DNA of 64,000 bases, from NCBI GenBank assembly GCA_030706015.1, contig JAUZPI010000011.1, forward strand, positions 16,027 through 80,026, in the 5' to 3' direction. This document shows, piece after piece, positions 1-8,690 of the stretch. The stretch's first letter is position 1; the number at the start of each line of letters is the position of its first letter. Under the pieces are notes generated by a model. It made no database searches and was not told where the DNA came from. It worked only from the letters and a program-made list of their open reading frames with translations. This DNA comes from Bacillota bacterium (lineage in GTDB: Bacteria; Bacillota; Clostridia; Clostridiales; Clostridiaceae). Position numbers and translations under genes: made by a program.

Positions 1-226
1 ATCTAAACACTGTTTCTTAACACCTTCTTTCACATAGTAACCCTAGATAAAGTATTGAAAATTCAATGCTCGCAAGGGATTTATTCAAAACAATATCATT
101 ATAATTTAAACATTATCCAATTGCAACATATATTAAAAATATTTGAAAAGTTTTTTCTATATATAATATGCATGAATAATTGGAAAATATTTTGTAAATA
201 ATAAGAAAATGCAGGGAGGGATGAAA

Positions 227-847
227 ATGAATAATTTAAATGCAGTTAAAAGAGATAAAAAAATGGTGCACTCAGCAAAAAAAGAAAGAAAAAAAAGTAT
301 GGTTCCAGGTATTCTATATGGTAAGCAAATGCAAAACATAATGTTTGAGATTGGAGCGTTAGAACTAACTAATGAGATTTTAAGGAATGGTGAACATGGC
401 ATTTTAAATATAAATTTAGATGGTCAGCAACATAGGACACTGGTTAAAGAAGTTCAAAGAGAGCCAATTAACAGAAATGTTTTACATATAGATTTGATGG
501 AATTGAGAGAAAATGATAAGTTAGTGGCGGAAGTACCAATTCATCTTACTGGAGAAGAGAGTGTTAGAGCTAAAGGTGGGATACTCCAAAAAGAAAAAAG
601 CAGCGTGAAGGTTTTATGTACACCAGATAAATTACCTAAGTCAGTAAATATAGACTTGGCTAATATGAATATAGGATCGGCATTTAAAGTTTCTGATGTA
701 GAATTAGGAAGTGAAATATCAATAATGGATGACCCTAAGGGAGTAATATTGAGTGTGACTAATGCTGGTAGAGGATACGTTACCGGAGATAATGAAGGCG
801 AAATTGAAAGCCCACAAGATGGTAACAACATAGTTAAAACACCTTAG
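227..847 (+). CDS. rplY: 50S ribosomal protein L25 / general stress protein Ctc
   Basis: Binds 5S rRNA in the large ribosomal subunit; the long, two-domain (CTC/TL5) form is also stress-linked in Bacillus. The N-terminal ~90 residues carry the L25 beta-barrel with the typical R-x-x-G-x-x-P-G-I-L-Y-G segment, and the rest is the C-terminal TL5 domain (V-P-I-H-L-T-G-E motif). Length from this start is 206 residues, usual for the Ctc form. An upstream in-frame ATG at 209 exists, but the Shine-Dalgarno AGGGAGGG at 213-220 lies between the two and sits 6 bases before ATG 227, so 227 is the start. The protein ends in an acidic/polar tail. The gene stands alone and is followed by a strong terminator. 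Family assignment is confident. Confidence 0.92.
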   Translation: MNNLNAVKRDKKMVHSAKKERKKSMVPGILYGKQMQNIMFEIGALELTNEILRNGEHGILNINLDGQQHRTLVKEVQREPINRNVLHIDLMELRENDKLVAEVPIHLTGEESVRAKGGILQKEKSSVKVLCTPDKLPKSVNIDLANMNIGSAFKVSDVELGSEISIMDDPKGVILSVTNAGRGYVTGDNEGEIESPQDGNNIVKTP

Positions 848-858
848 AATAAAAAAGA

Positions 859-894
859 TATGCCAGAATGAAATGTTTTCATCTGGCATTTTTG
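859..894 (+). terminator. Rho-independent terminator after rplY
   Basis: ATGCCAGA-(a)-TGAAA pairs with TTTCATCTGGCAT as a 13-bp stem with one bulged A and a two-base loop, followed by TTTTT. This ends the L25 transcript. Confidence 0.85.
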
Positions 895-995
895 CAATGG
901 TAAAATATTCTATTACATAATTACAAAAATGTCAATGCAAATATACAAATTTTAAAAAAGTGACTAAAAAATATGTAAAAAGTATCTAAAAAATA

Positions 996-1023
996 TTCAC
1001 CTTTTATTTTTTTGTAGTATAAT
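996..1023 (+). promoter_or_regulatory. Putative sigma-A promoter of the phosphohexomutase gene
   Basis: TATAAT at 1018-1023 is exact. A weak -35 TTCACC (996-1001) lies 16 bases upstream. The coding start follows 36 bases downstream with an AGGAGG site. Inferred from consensus only. Confidence 0.5.
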
Positions 1024-1059
1024 AAAGTCATTCACGTTAGGTTAAAGAGGAGGAAGATT

Positions 1060-2793
1060 ATGAACTACAAAGAACAATACAACCATTGGTTAAATTCAGA
1101 ATATGTTGATTCTGCTACAAAGGAAGAATTAAAGGTTATTACAGATGAAAAGGAAATAGAAGATAGATTTTATAGAGACCTAGAATTTGGTACAGGAGGA
1201 TTAAGAGGTGTTATAGGTGCCGGCACTAATAGAATGAACATATATACCGTTGGTAAGGCATCACAAGGATTAGCAGATTATTTATTGAAAACTTATAATA
1301 AAGAAATTTCAGTTAGTATTGCATATGATTCAAGAATAATGTCAAAAGAATTTGCAGATAGAACTGCAGGAGTATTATGCGCAAATGGAATTAAAGTTAA
1401 TTTATTTGAATCTTTAAGACCGACACCAATGCTTTCATATACTGTTAGGCATTTAAAAAGTCAAGCTGGTATTGTAATAACAGCTTCACATAATCCTAAG
1501 AAATATAATGGTTACAAGGTTTATGGAGAAGATGGTGGTCAAGTTACTGACAATGGCGCAAAAGTAATCCTATCTTGCATTAACAACTTACAGGATTTCT
1601 CCAGCGTTAAGTTTATGGAATTAGAAGAAGCTAAGGAAAAAGGTTTACTTAATATAATTGGAGAAGATGTTGATAAAACCTACTATGAAAAAGTTAAAGC
1701 TTTAACAATAAGAGAAGAATTAGTTAAAAATAGTGCTAAAGATCTAAAGATAATTTATACTCCAATTCATGGATCAGGAAATATACCAGTTAGAAGAGTT
1801 CTAAGTGAATTAGGCTATGAAAATGTAACTATCGTTAAGGAACAAGAACTTCCAGATGGAAACTTTCCAACAGCTCCAGCGCCTAATCCAGAAAACGCCG
1901 CAGTTTTCGAATTAGCGTTAGAGCTTGCAAAAGATCAAAATCCAGATGTAATATTTGGTACTGATCCTGACTGCGATAGGATAGGTGTTGTTGTAAAAGA
2001 AAGCAGCGGAGCATATAGAATATTAACAGGTAATCAAACTGGTGTGTTATTAGCTCACTACATAACTTCATCCTTAAGGGATTTGGGAAAACTTCCTAAT
2101 AATGCTGCTGTTATTAAAACAATAGTAACATCAGAAATGACAAGAAGAATCTGCAGCAGTTTTGATGTAGAAATGATCGATGTGTTAACTGGATTTAAAT
2201 ATATTGGTGAAAAGATAAAAGAATTTGAAGAAAGCAATTCAAACACTTTCTTATTTGGATTTGAAGAAAGTTATGGATGTTTATCAGGAACCTTTGTTAG
2301 AGATAAAGATGCTGTAATTGGTGCAATGTTGATTTGTGAAATGGCTCTTTACTATAAGAGTAAAGGAATGAGTTTATATGATGCCCTAATCAAACTTTAC
2401 GAAGAATATGGCTATTTCAAAGAAAATCTAGTTTCTCTAGAATTAGAGGGTAAAGAAGGCCAAGAAAAGATTCAGAAGGCTATAGAATACCTAAGAAGTT
2501 CAATGAAATCAGAAATAAATAATGTTAAATTAGCAAAAGCCATGGATTATAAGCTTAGTGTTGAAAAAGATTTAGTGAATAACACTGAAACTGAAATTCA
2601 CCTTCCTAAATCAAATGTACTAAAATTCATTTTAGAAGATGGATCATGGTTTGTTGTTAGACCATCTGGTACTGAGCCTAAGATGAAGGTTTATGTTTCA
2701 GTTGTTGGCGAAAGCTTAGAAGATGCAGATAAGAAATGTGAAGAATTCACTAAAAATGTTATGGCAGTAGTTAATGAGGCGTGCAATTCTTAA
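1060..2793 (+). CDS. pgcA: Phospho-sugar mutase (alpha-phosphoglucomutase / phosphomannomutase family)
   Basis: Cytosolic enzyme interconverting hexose-6-phosphate and hexose-1-phosphate, feeding GalU and the nucleotide-sugar genes downstream. The four signature loops of the alpha-D-phosphohexomutase superfamily are visible: phosphoserine loop TASHNP at residues 141-146 (Ser143), metal loop DPDCDR at 302-307, sugar-binding loop GFEESYG at 400-406, and phosphate-binding loop RPSGTEP at 534-540. At 577 residues it matches the long Firmicute PgcA class rather than GlmM (~450). The start has an AGGAGG site at good spacing. Whether glucose or mannose is the preferred substrate cannot be read from sequence; placement close to galU favours glucose-1-phosphate supply. 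Confidence 0.9.
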   Translation: MNYKEQYNHWLNSEYVDSATKEELKVITDEKEIEDRFYRDLEFGTGGLRGVIGAGTNRMNIYTVGKASQGLADYLLKTYNKEISVSIAYDSRIMSKEFADRTAGVLCANGIKVNLFESLRPTPMLSYTVRHLKSQAGIVITASHNPKKYNGYKVYGEDGGQVTDNGAKVILSCINNLQDFSSVKFMELEEAKEKGLLNIIGEDVDKTYYEKVKALTIREELVKNSAKDLKIIYTPIHGSGNIPVRRVLSELGYENVTIVKEQELPDGNFPTAPAPNPENAAVFELALELAKDQNPDVIFGTDPDCDRIGVVVKESSGAYRILTGNQTGVLLAHYITSSLRDLGKLPNNAAVIKTIVTSEMTRRICSSFDVEMIDVLTGFKYIGEKIKEFEESNSNTFLFGFEESYGCLSGTFVRDKDAVIGAMLICEMALYYKSKGMSLYDALIKLYEEYGYFKENLVSLELEGKEGQEKIQKAIEYLRSSMKSEINNVKLAKAMDYKLSVEKDLVNNTETEIHLPKSNVLKFILEDGSWFVVRPSGTEPKMKVYVSVVGESLEDADKKCEEFTKNVMAVVNEACNS

Positions 2794-2826
2794 TAAATAA
2801 GAATAAAGTTTCGTAAAAAATAATAA

Positions 2827-2870
2827 AACAGGTGGAGGGTGTTTTACATCGTCCACTTTGTTGTTTATTT
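2827..2870 (+). terminator. Possible weak terminator after the mutase gene
   Basis: AACA-GGTGGA can pair with TCCACTTTGTT (one bulge, one G-U), loop about 15 bases, followed by a T-rich run. The stem is imperfect, so this is tentative. Confidence 0.4.
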
Positions 2871-2890
2871 ATCTAAAATTATTATATAAT
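2861..2890 (+). promoter_or_regulatory. Putative sigma-A promoter of the TPR gene
   Basis: TTGTTT (2861-2866), 18-base spacer, TATAAT (2885-2890); 64 bases upstream of the next start codon. Consensus match only. Confidence 0.4.
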
Positions 2891-2953
2891 GTGATTTGTA
2901 GCATAATTTTATTATAAAAAATAAGTGCTAGTTAGGAGACGGAGTAAAAATTT

Positions 2954-4024
2954 ATGAGCGTAAAAGGGATTTTTGCAGAGAAAGTATCTAAAATGATGTT
3001 TTTAGAGTTAAAGTTAGAAAGGATTAAGGATATTTTTGGCGTTGAAGTAGTTGAAAATGTATATATGCCAATTAGATCATCTAGAATGATAGATAAAATA
3101 AAAGCAGGTGATAATTTTGAAACCATTCCGGTAGATTTATTTATTGAAGGAATGTTTTATATTTTAGGGGCGGATAGAGAATTTAAATACAATAATTCAT
3201 ATAAAATTATACTAAATACAAGGTATAATGATTTTATAAGATACATAAAAGGAATAATATTTAAAGAAGCTCAAAAAGAAGAATACGAGGAAGCCTATAT
3301 AATGTTAAAGGGGCTTATAAGTATGGAAAATAATAAGGAGAATTTTCATAAGTTATTTTTACTTGCGGAAAGACTTAGATTAAATAATAAAGACTATGAG
3401 CTGGAAGAGCTTGCGATGATTGAAGAAGCAAAAAACATACAAGGGTATTCTGCTCCATACTTATATGAGGCTATAATAAAAAATAAAAATAAGGATTTTG
3501 CAGCTTCACTAGAATGTATTAATAGATATATTGCATTTGGAGGAGAACAAACCGTTGAAGTATTAGATTTGAAACATAATTTAGAAAATATAAAGATTTA
3601 TGATAAAGGTAAAGAATTATTGTATAAGAAACCTAAAGAGGCACTAAAATACTTCCTGTCTTTAATTGATGAATTTCAAGATGATGCTATATTGCTATAT
3701 AATATAGCAATAGCATATAGAATAGTTAATAATCATGAAAAGGCCATATATTATTTAAATGAAGCACTGGCTATAGACAGTGACTTAGTTGAAGTCGTAA
3801 ATGAACTTGGAATTAATTATGCTGCACTGGGCGATTATAAAACATCGGAAGCATATCTTAGAAAGGCTTTCGAGGTAACAAAGTCTGTAGAGATATGTAC
3901 TAATTTAATAATGTGCTATATCAATATGGGAAACTTAAAGCAAGCAAAGCTTCATTTAAACATTGCTGAAAAAATCAATCCAGAAGATGAAATTGTAATA
4001 CAATTAAAAGAGATGTTAAGGTAG
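2954..4024 (+). CDS. Tetratricopeptide-repeat protein of unknown function
   Basis: 356 residues with no signal peptide or membrane segment, so probably cytosolic. The C-terminal third (about residues 240-350) contains at least three degenerate TPR helical hairpins, recognisable from the spacing of small and aromatic residues (for example LLYNIAIAYR, then VNELGINYAALGDY). The first ~110 residues are not recognisable. TPR units mediate protein-protein contacts, so it may be a scaffold. It lies between the mutase and galU but has its own promoter-like sequence, so no specific role in glycan precursor supply can be claimed. The start ATG is preceded by GGAG-type sequence. Confidence 0.7.
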   Translation: MSVKGIFAEKVSKMMFLELKLERIKDIFGVEVVENVYMPIRSSRMIDKIKAGDNFETIPVDLFIEGMFYILGADREFKYNNSYKIILNTRYNDFIRYIKGIIFKEAQKEEYEEAYIMLKGLISMENNKENFHKLFLLAERLRLNNKDYELEELAMIEEAKNIQGYSAPYLYEAIIKNKNKDFAASLECINRYIAFGGEQTVEVLDLKHNLENIKIYDKGKELLYKKPKEALKYFLSLIDEFQDDAILLYNIAIAYRIVNNHEKAIYYLNEALAIDSDLVEVVNELGINYAALGDYKTSEAYLRKAFEVTKSVEICTNLIMCYINMGNLKQAKLHLNIAEKINPEDEIVIQLKEMLR

Positions 4025-4118
4025 AAAAGTTATTGGGGATATTATCCGATAAGTTCAGTTTAATATTGTTATATATGTTAAGTTTTTCACTGAAGTTTGG
4101 ATAAGATATGTAAGTATA

Positions 4119-4127
4119 TGTTATAAT
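4119..4127 (+). promoter_or_regulatory. Extended -10 promoter upstream of galU
   Basis: TG-T-TATAAT at 4119-4127 is a full extended -10 element. A -35-like TTGGAT lies near 4097-4102. About 100 bases upstream of the galU start. Confidence 0.5.
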
Positions 4128-4230
4128 AAATGATAGAAGGTATATCCTATTAATTAGTACCACTTATTGCAATGACATAGGAAGGTGTATAATGTTGGTA
4201 CTAATATTCACTGAAAGGAGATATTTTGTT

Positions 4231-5136
4231 ATGAAAGTAAGAAAAGCTATTATTCCAGCTGCAGGTTTAGGTACTAGATTTTTACCTGCAACTAAGGCAC
4301 AACCAAAAGAAATGCTTCCAATAGTTGACAAACCAACCATTCAATATATAATAGAAGAAGCCGTAGCATCTGGAATTGAAGAAATTTTAATTATAACAGG
4401 AAGAAATAAGAGAGCTATCGAGGATCATTTTGATAAGTCTGTTGAACTAGAAAACGAACTTGATATTCATGGCAAAGAAGAACTACTTAATGTAGTAAGA
4501 GATATTTCTAATATTGCCAATATTTATTACATAAGGCAGAAGGAACCTAAAGGATTAGGACACGCGATTAATTGTGCTAAGACTTTTGTTGGAAATGAGC
4601 CATTTGCGGTTATGCTAGGTGACGATGTAGTTGATGCAAAAGTGCCGTGTTTAAGGCAGTTAATGGACTGTTATAATGAGTATAAAACATCTATATTAGG
4701 AGTGCAGAATGTACCTAAGGATGAAGTATCTAGATATGGAATAGTAAATGGGATGCATATTGAGGATAGAGTATATAAAGTAAAAGATCTAGTTGAAAAG
4801 CCAAAGGTAGAAGAAGCGCCTTCTAATATGGCCATACTTGGCAGATACATTATAACACCTCAAATATTTAGAATTTTAGATGAAACTCAACCAGGTAAAG
4901 GAGGAGAAATTCAACTTACAGATGCTTTAAAAACCTTAATGCAGTCGGAAGCAATGTATGCTTATGTGTTTGATGGTAGAAGATATGATGTGGGTGACAA
5001 ACTAGGATTCTTAGAGGCTACTGTTGAATACGCATTAAAAAGAGAAGAACTAAAGGAACCTTTTATGGAATATCTACTAACAATAAAAGATAATCCGGTT
5101 TTTAGCGACCTATATAATAGAGTATATAATGAATAA
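4231..5136 (+). CDS. galU: UTP-glucose-1-phosphate uridylyltransferase
   Basis: Makes UDP-glucose from UTP and glucose-1-phosphate in the cytosol. It supplies UDP-sugars for the glycan locus that begins 0.5 kb downstream. The N-terminus K-A-I-I-P-A-A-G-L-G-T-R-F-L-P-A-T-K is the classic GalU nucleotide-binding signature, followed by PKEMLP. The conserved LGDD and V-E-K-P motifs follow. Length 301 residues is typical. A longer reading from 4192 is open, but AAAGGAG (4214-4220) and family alignment place the start at ATG 4231. A terminator follows. Confidence 0.95.
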   Translation: MKVRKAIIPAAGLGTRFLPATKAQPKEMLPIVDKPTIQYIIEEAVASGIEEILIITGRNKRAIEDHFDKSVELENELDIHGKEELLNVVRDISNIANIYYIRQKEPKGLGHAINCAKTFVGNEPFAVMLGDDVVDAKVPCLRQLMDCYNEYKTSILGVQNVPKDEVSRYGIVNGMHIEDRVYKVKDLVEKPKVEEAPSNMAILGRYIITPQIFRILDETQPGKGGEIQLTDALKTLMQSEAMYAYVFDGRRYDVGDKLGFLEATVEYALKREELKEPFMEYLLTIKDNPVFSDLYNRVYNE

Positions 5137-5163
5137 AAAAACTAACCTTAATGTATACAATTT

Positions 5164-5226
5164 AACTCTAGATTTGCTTCATATTATATATAATAGTATG
5201 CAGCGTGCAAAAGCTAGAGTTTTTTC
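5164..5226 (+). terminator. Terminator after galU
   Basis: AACTCTAG...TTTGC pairs with GCAAA...CTAGAGTT around a ~28-base loop, followed by TTTTTT. It separates galU from the glycan locus. Confidence 0.75.
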
Positions 5227-5446
5227 TTATTATATTCAAATTACTTATTATAGAATACAAAAAAATCAAAAAAATTATTTAAAATGTTTCTAAAATGTAA
5301 GTTATTTTAAAACATTAATATATAATAAAGTAAAAACTTAGCAAGTTAAGTTTAAAATGTCTGTTCAAAAATTAATTTATTGATTATAATATAACTAGCT
5401 TTTAAGTGTATACCTGTTAATATTCAGGAAAAGCTGACGAAGTTAA

Positions 5447-5485
5447 TTTTACATTGTAAAAATATGCAATGAATTGTTTTACAAT
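5447..5485 (+). promoter_or_regulatory. Tandem dyad-symmetric putative operators
   Basis: TTTTACATTGTAAAA (5447-5461) is a perfect 7-1-7 inverted repeat. ATTGTTTTACAAT (5473-5485) is a 5-3-5 inverted repeat made of the same TTTTACA/ATTGT words. Centres are about 25 bases apart, which suits a dimeric DNA-binding regulator on adjacent sites. The regulator is not identifiable. Confidence 0.45.
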
Positions 5486-5649
5486 GGTTAATTTATGATA
5501 GTTTTAAGTTAAAGTGAAAAACTTGAGATTTAAAAGCTAATAGAGGAAAGGTAGGTGGAAAGCGTTACAACTAAAATTAAGATGAAAAACATTAATTATG
5601 GAATCTAAACTTATTCTCATAGGTATGTAATATACCAGTAAAAATTAAT

Positions 5650-5678
5650 TTGTTGAATAAGGAGTTCTGTTTTATAAT
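5650..5678 (+). promoter_or_regulatory. Putative promoter immediately upstream of the glycan locus
   Basis: TTGTTG (5650-5655), 17-base spacer, TATAAT (5673-5678). It would start transcripts only ~15 bases before the ATG at 5701, leaving no room for a ribosome binding site, so another promoter further upstream is also likely. Confidence 0.4.
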
Positions 5679-5700
5679 GCTTTTTAGTTTAATGTAACGT

Positions 5701-6639
5701 ATGGAAATGAAGGTGTTAGTAACAGGAGGAGCAGGTTTTATTGGCTCAAATATAGTTGATTTATTAATCGAAAAGAACTATGAGGTTTGCGTAATCGACA
5801 GCTTAATTCATGGTAAGAGAAGCAACATTAATCCAAAAGCTAAATTTTATGAAGTGGATATAAGAGACAAAAAAGTAATTGAAGTTTTTGATGAATATAG
5901 ACCTGATTTTGTGGTTCACAATGCGGCACAAATTAGTGTTTCTAACTCAGTGAAGGATCCGGTTAATGATGCAGATATTAATATAATGGGAACAATAAAT
6001 ATATTAGAAGCAGCAAAGAAATGTAATGTCAAAAAGATAATTTATCCCGCTTCGGCAGCAATATTTGGCGAGCCAGTATATTTGCCAATAGATGAGAAAC
6101 ATCCACTTGATATGATTTCAGGTTATGGAGTTTCAAAACATACAGTTGAACATTATCTTAAAGTTTACAAATCATTGAACAATATTGATTACGTAAGTTT
6201 AAGATATTCAAATGTCTATGGACCAAGACAGGATTCCTCTGGCGAAGGTGGTGTAGTAGCAATATTCTGCGAAAAAATGCTAAATGATGAAAGTCCATTT
6301 ATATATGGAGATGGAGAACAAATTAGGGATTTTGTATTTGTTGAAGATGTTGCTAAAGCTAATTTGCTAGCAATTGAAAGCAATGCGAATGGTATTATGA
6401 ATATTTGCACTAATAATAAGGTTACAGTAAATGATTTATTTGAAACTATCAGAAACGTTTTAGGTAAAGATATTAAGGCAACATATACTTCTGAACGTGA
6501 AGGTGATATAAAAAATAGCTATATGACATATAAGAAGGCGAAGGATAGTTTAGGATGGCAACCTGAAACTACTATTGAAGAAGGATTAAGAAAAACAATT
6601 GAATACTACAAAGGAATAAAACAGGATAATAATAATTAG
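5701..6639 (+). CDS. NAD-dependent sugar epimerase/dehydratase (UDP-glucose 4-epimerase-like)
   Basis: Extended short-chain dehydrogenase acting on nucleotide sugars, probably giving UDP-galactose or a related epimer for the glycan locus. GGAGFIGSN at residues 9-17 is the Rossmann NAD site, and Tyr142-x3-Lys146 (GYGVSK) is the catalytic pair. RYSNVYGPRQ and the C-terminal substrate region follow. 312 residues is usual. It is the first gene of the locus, 19 bases before rfbA. The start is odd: no Shine-Dalgarno lies just before ATG 5701 or the alternative ATG 5707, and an in-frame stop sits two codons upstream. Exact substrate is uncertain. Confidence 0.85.
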   Translation: MEMKVLVTGGAGFIGSNIVDLLIEKNYEVCVIDSLIHGKRSNINPKAKFYEVDIRDKKVIEVFDEYRPDFVVHNAAQISVSNSVKDPVNDADINIMGTINILEAAKKCNVKKIIYPASAAIFGEPVYLPIDEKHPLDMISGYGVSKHTVEHYLKVYKSLNNIDYVSLRYSNVYGPRQDSSGEGGVVAIFCEKMLNDESPFIYGDGEQIRDFVFVEDVAKANLLAIESNANGIMNICTNNKVTVNDLFETIRNVLGKDIKATYTSEREGDIKNSYMTYKKAKDSLGWQPETTIEEGLRKTIEYYKGIKQDNNN

Positions 6640-6658
6640 GTTAGGAGAGGATGCAAAG

Positions 6659-7534
6659 ATGAAAGGAATCATTCTTGCAGGAGGTTCTGGTACTAGGCTA
6701 TATCCACTAACAAAAGCCGTATCTAAGCAAATACTTCCTATTTTTGACAAACCAATGATATACTATCCATTATCAGTTTTAATGTTAGCTGAAATACGCG
6801 AAATTTTGATAATTTCTACACCAAGAGATTTGACTGTATTCAAAGAGTTGCTAGGTGATGGAAGTCAATTGGGCTTACAAATTAGTTATGCAGTTCAGTC
6901 AGAACCAAGGGGACTTGCTGATGCATTTATAATAGGTGAAGAGTTTATCGGAAAAGATAAAGTGGCTCTAGTTTTGGGCGATAATATATTTTATGGCTAT
7001 GGATTTTCTGAAAGATTAAAGGGAGCTTCAAGCAGGGAATCAGGGGCAACAATATTTGGATATCATGTCAGCAATCCAAAGGCTTATGGAGTGGTGGAAT
7101 TTGATAAAAATTATAATGTAATTTCAATAGAGGAAAAGCCTGAAAAGCCTAAATCCAATTACGCTGTACCGGGGCTGTATTTTTATGACAATGATGTTGT
7201 TGAAATTGCCAAAAATATAAAACCATCAGCTAGAGGTGAAATTGAAATAACTGCTGTAAATAATGAATATTTAAATAGAGGTAATTTAAAAGTAGAGCTA
7301 TTTGGAAGAGGAATGGCATGGTTTGATACAGGAACACACAAAAATCTTTTAGATGCTGCAAATTTTGTAGAGGCTATTCAAACAAGACAGGGTTTGTATG
7401 TAGCCTGTGTAGAAGAAATAGCATATAGGAATGGTTTCATAGATGAAGAACAGGTAAGAAAACTTGCAGAGCCTTTAATGAAAACAGAGTATGGTCGATA
7501 CCTGATGAACCTAATTGAAGAAGAAAGAAAATAG
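6659..7534 (+). CDS. rfbA: Glucose-1-phosphate thymidylyltransferase
   Basis: First step of dTDP-L-rhamnose synthesis: dTTP plus glucose-1-phosphate gives dTDP-glucose. The N-terminal K-G-I-I-L-A-G-G-S-G-T-R-L-Y-P-L-T signature, SKQ-LP-x-DKPM, and LGDN metal-binding motif are all present. 291 residues is the standard RmlA length. AGGAGAGG lies 8 bases before ATG. It is followed closely by rfbB and rfbC, the usual order, while rfbD is displaced to 34.8 kb. Its product also feeds the WecE-type transaminase at 31.6 kb. Confidence 0.95.
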   Translation: MKGIILAGGSGTRLYPLTKAVSKQILPIFDKPMIYYPLSVLMLAEIREILIISTPRDLTVFKELLGDGSQLGLQISYAVQSEPRGLADAFIIGEEFIGKDKVALVLGDNIFYGYGFSERLKGASSRESGATIFGYHVSNPKAYGVVEFDKNYNVISIEEKPEKPKSNYAVPGLYFYDNDVVEIAKNIKPSARGEIEITAVNNEYLNRGNLKVELFGRGMAWFDTGTHKNLLDAANFVEAIQTRQGLYVACVEEIAYRNGFIDEEQVRKLAEPLMKTEYGRYLMNLIEEERK

Positions 7535-7622
7535 AAATACATATATATTTAATTTATGACTAAAATGATTTACGGTGAATCATATAGAAACACTATGCAA
7601 ATATAAAGGAGAGAATAACAAT

Positions 7623-8678
7623 ATGAAAACATATTTAGTGACTGGTGGAGCAGGCTTCATAGGGTCAAATTTTGTACATTATATGTTAAACAAATATAGT
7701 GACATAAGAATAATAAATGTGGACAAATTAACTTATGCAGGAAACTTGGAAAATTTAAGAGGAATAGAAAACAACCCTAATTATTCATTTTTTCAAACAG
7801 ATATATGTGATAAAGAGGCTATAGAAGAGATATTTGAAAACAATGAAATTGACTTTGTTGTAAATTTTGCAGCTGAGTCACATGTAGATAGAAGCATAAG
7901 AGAGCCAGAAGTATTTGCTAAAACTAACGTATTAGGAACTGTAACATTATTGAATGCAGCAAAAAAGCAATGGGAAACAAAAGATGGATTTAAAGAAGGA
8001 AAAAAATATCTTCAAGTTTCAACAGATGAGGTATATGGTTCACTAGGAGAGACTGGCTATTTCATGGAAACAACGCCGCTAGATCCTCACAGTCCATATT
8101 CATCAAGTAAAGCGGGAGGAGATCTAATGGTTAAGGCATATGGAGATACATTCAAAATGCCCATAAATATAACAAGATGCTCAAATAACTATGGTCCATA
8201 TCAATTTCCAGAAAAATTAATTCCTCTTATAATAAATAACTGTTTAGCTAAGAGAGACTTACCAATCTATGGAGATGGTATGAACATAAGAGATTGGCTT
8301 TATGTGGAAGATCATTGTAAAGCTATAGATATGGTTATAAACAATGGCAAACTTGGTGAAGTTTATAATATTGGAGGGCATAACGAAAGAACAAATGTGT
8401 ACATTGTAAAAAACATAATAGAATACGTTTCACAAAATATTGATAGCTCAGTAAGTGAACAACTTATAAAATATGTAGAGGATAGAAAAGGCCATGATAG
8501 AAGATATGGTATTGACCCTACAAAGATAAGAGAAGAATTGGAATGGGAACCAGAAACTTCGTTTGAGGTAGGAATTAAGAAAACAATACAATGGTATTTA
8601 GATAATAAAGAGTGGATGGATAACATAACATCAGGAGAATACCAAAATTATTACAGTAAAATGTATGGTAATAACTAA
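7623..8678 (+). CDS. rfbB: dTDP-glucose 4,6-dehydratase
   Basis: Converts dTDP-glucose to dTDP-4-keto-6-deoxyglucose, the branch point between rhamnose (RfbC/RfbD) and Fuc4N (WecE-type enzyme). TGGAGFIGSNF near the N-terminus is the NAD site, STDEVYG and YSSSKAGGD are the dehydratase signature with catalytic Tyr-x3-Lys, and RCSNNYGPYQFPEK is the typical RmlB segment. 351 residues from ATG 7623; an in-frame ATG at 7575 is open, but AAAGGAGAG at 7606-7613 identifies 7623. Confidence 0.95.
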   Translation: MKTYLVTGGAGFIGSNFVHYMLNKYSDIRIINVDKLTYAGNLENLRGIENNPNYSFFQTDICDKEAIEEIFENNEIDFVVNFAAESHVDRSIREPEVFAKTNVLGTVTLLNAAKKQWETKDGFKEGKKYLQVSTDEVYGSLGETGYFMETTPLDPHSPYSSSKAGGDLMVKAYGDTFKMPINITRCSNNYGPYQFPEKLIPLIINNCLAKRDLPIYGDGMNIRDWLYVEDHCKAIDMVINNGKLGEVYNIGGHNERTNVYIVKNIIEYVSQNIDSSVSEQLIKYVEDRKGHDRRYGIDPTKIREELEWEPETSFEVGIKKTIQWYLDNKEWMDNITSGEYQNYYSKMYGNN

Positions 8679-8690
8679 GAGGTGAGAAGA

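Larger units (their letters stand above)
5227..5700 (+). promoter_or_regulatory. Long non-coding leader of the surface-glycan locus
   Basis: About 470 bases without a plausible gene, before a run of 26 genes on one strand. It contains two adjacent dyads (5447-5461 and 5473-5485), a promoter-like TTGTTG-N17-TATAAT at 5650-5678, and an AAGGAG followed by a six-codon reading frame. No known riboswitch class was recognised. I interpret it as the main regulatory region of the locus. Confidence 0.5.

Noticed and set aside
5555..5571. Catabolite-repression (cre)-like GGAAAGCGTTAC in the locus leader
   Set aside because: Several mismatches to the consensus at conserved positions; chance is likely in this composition.
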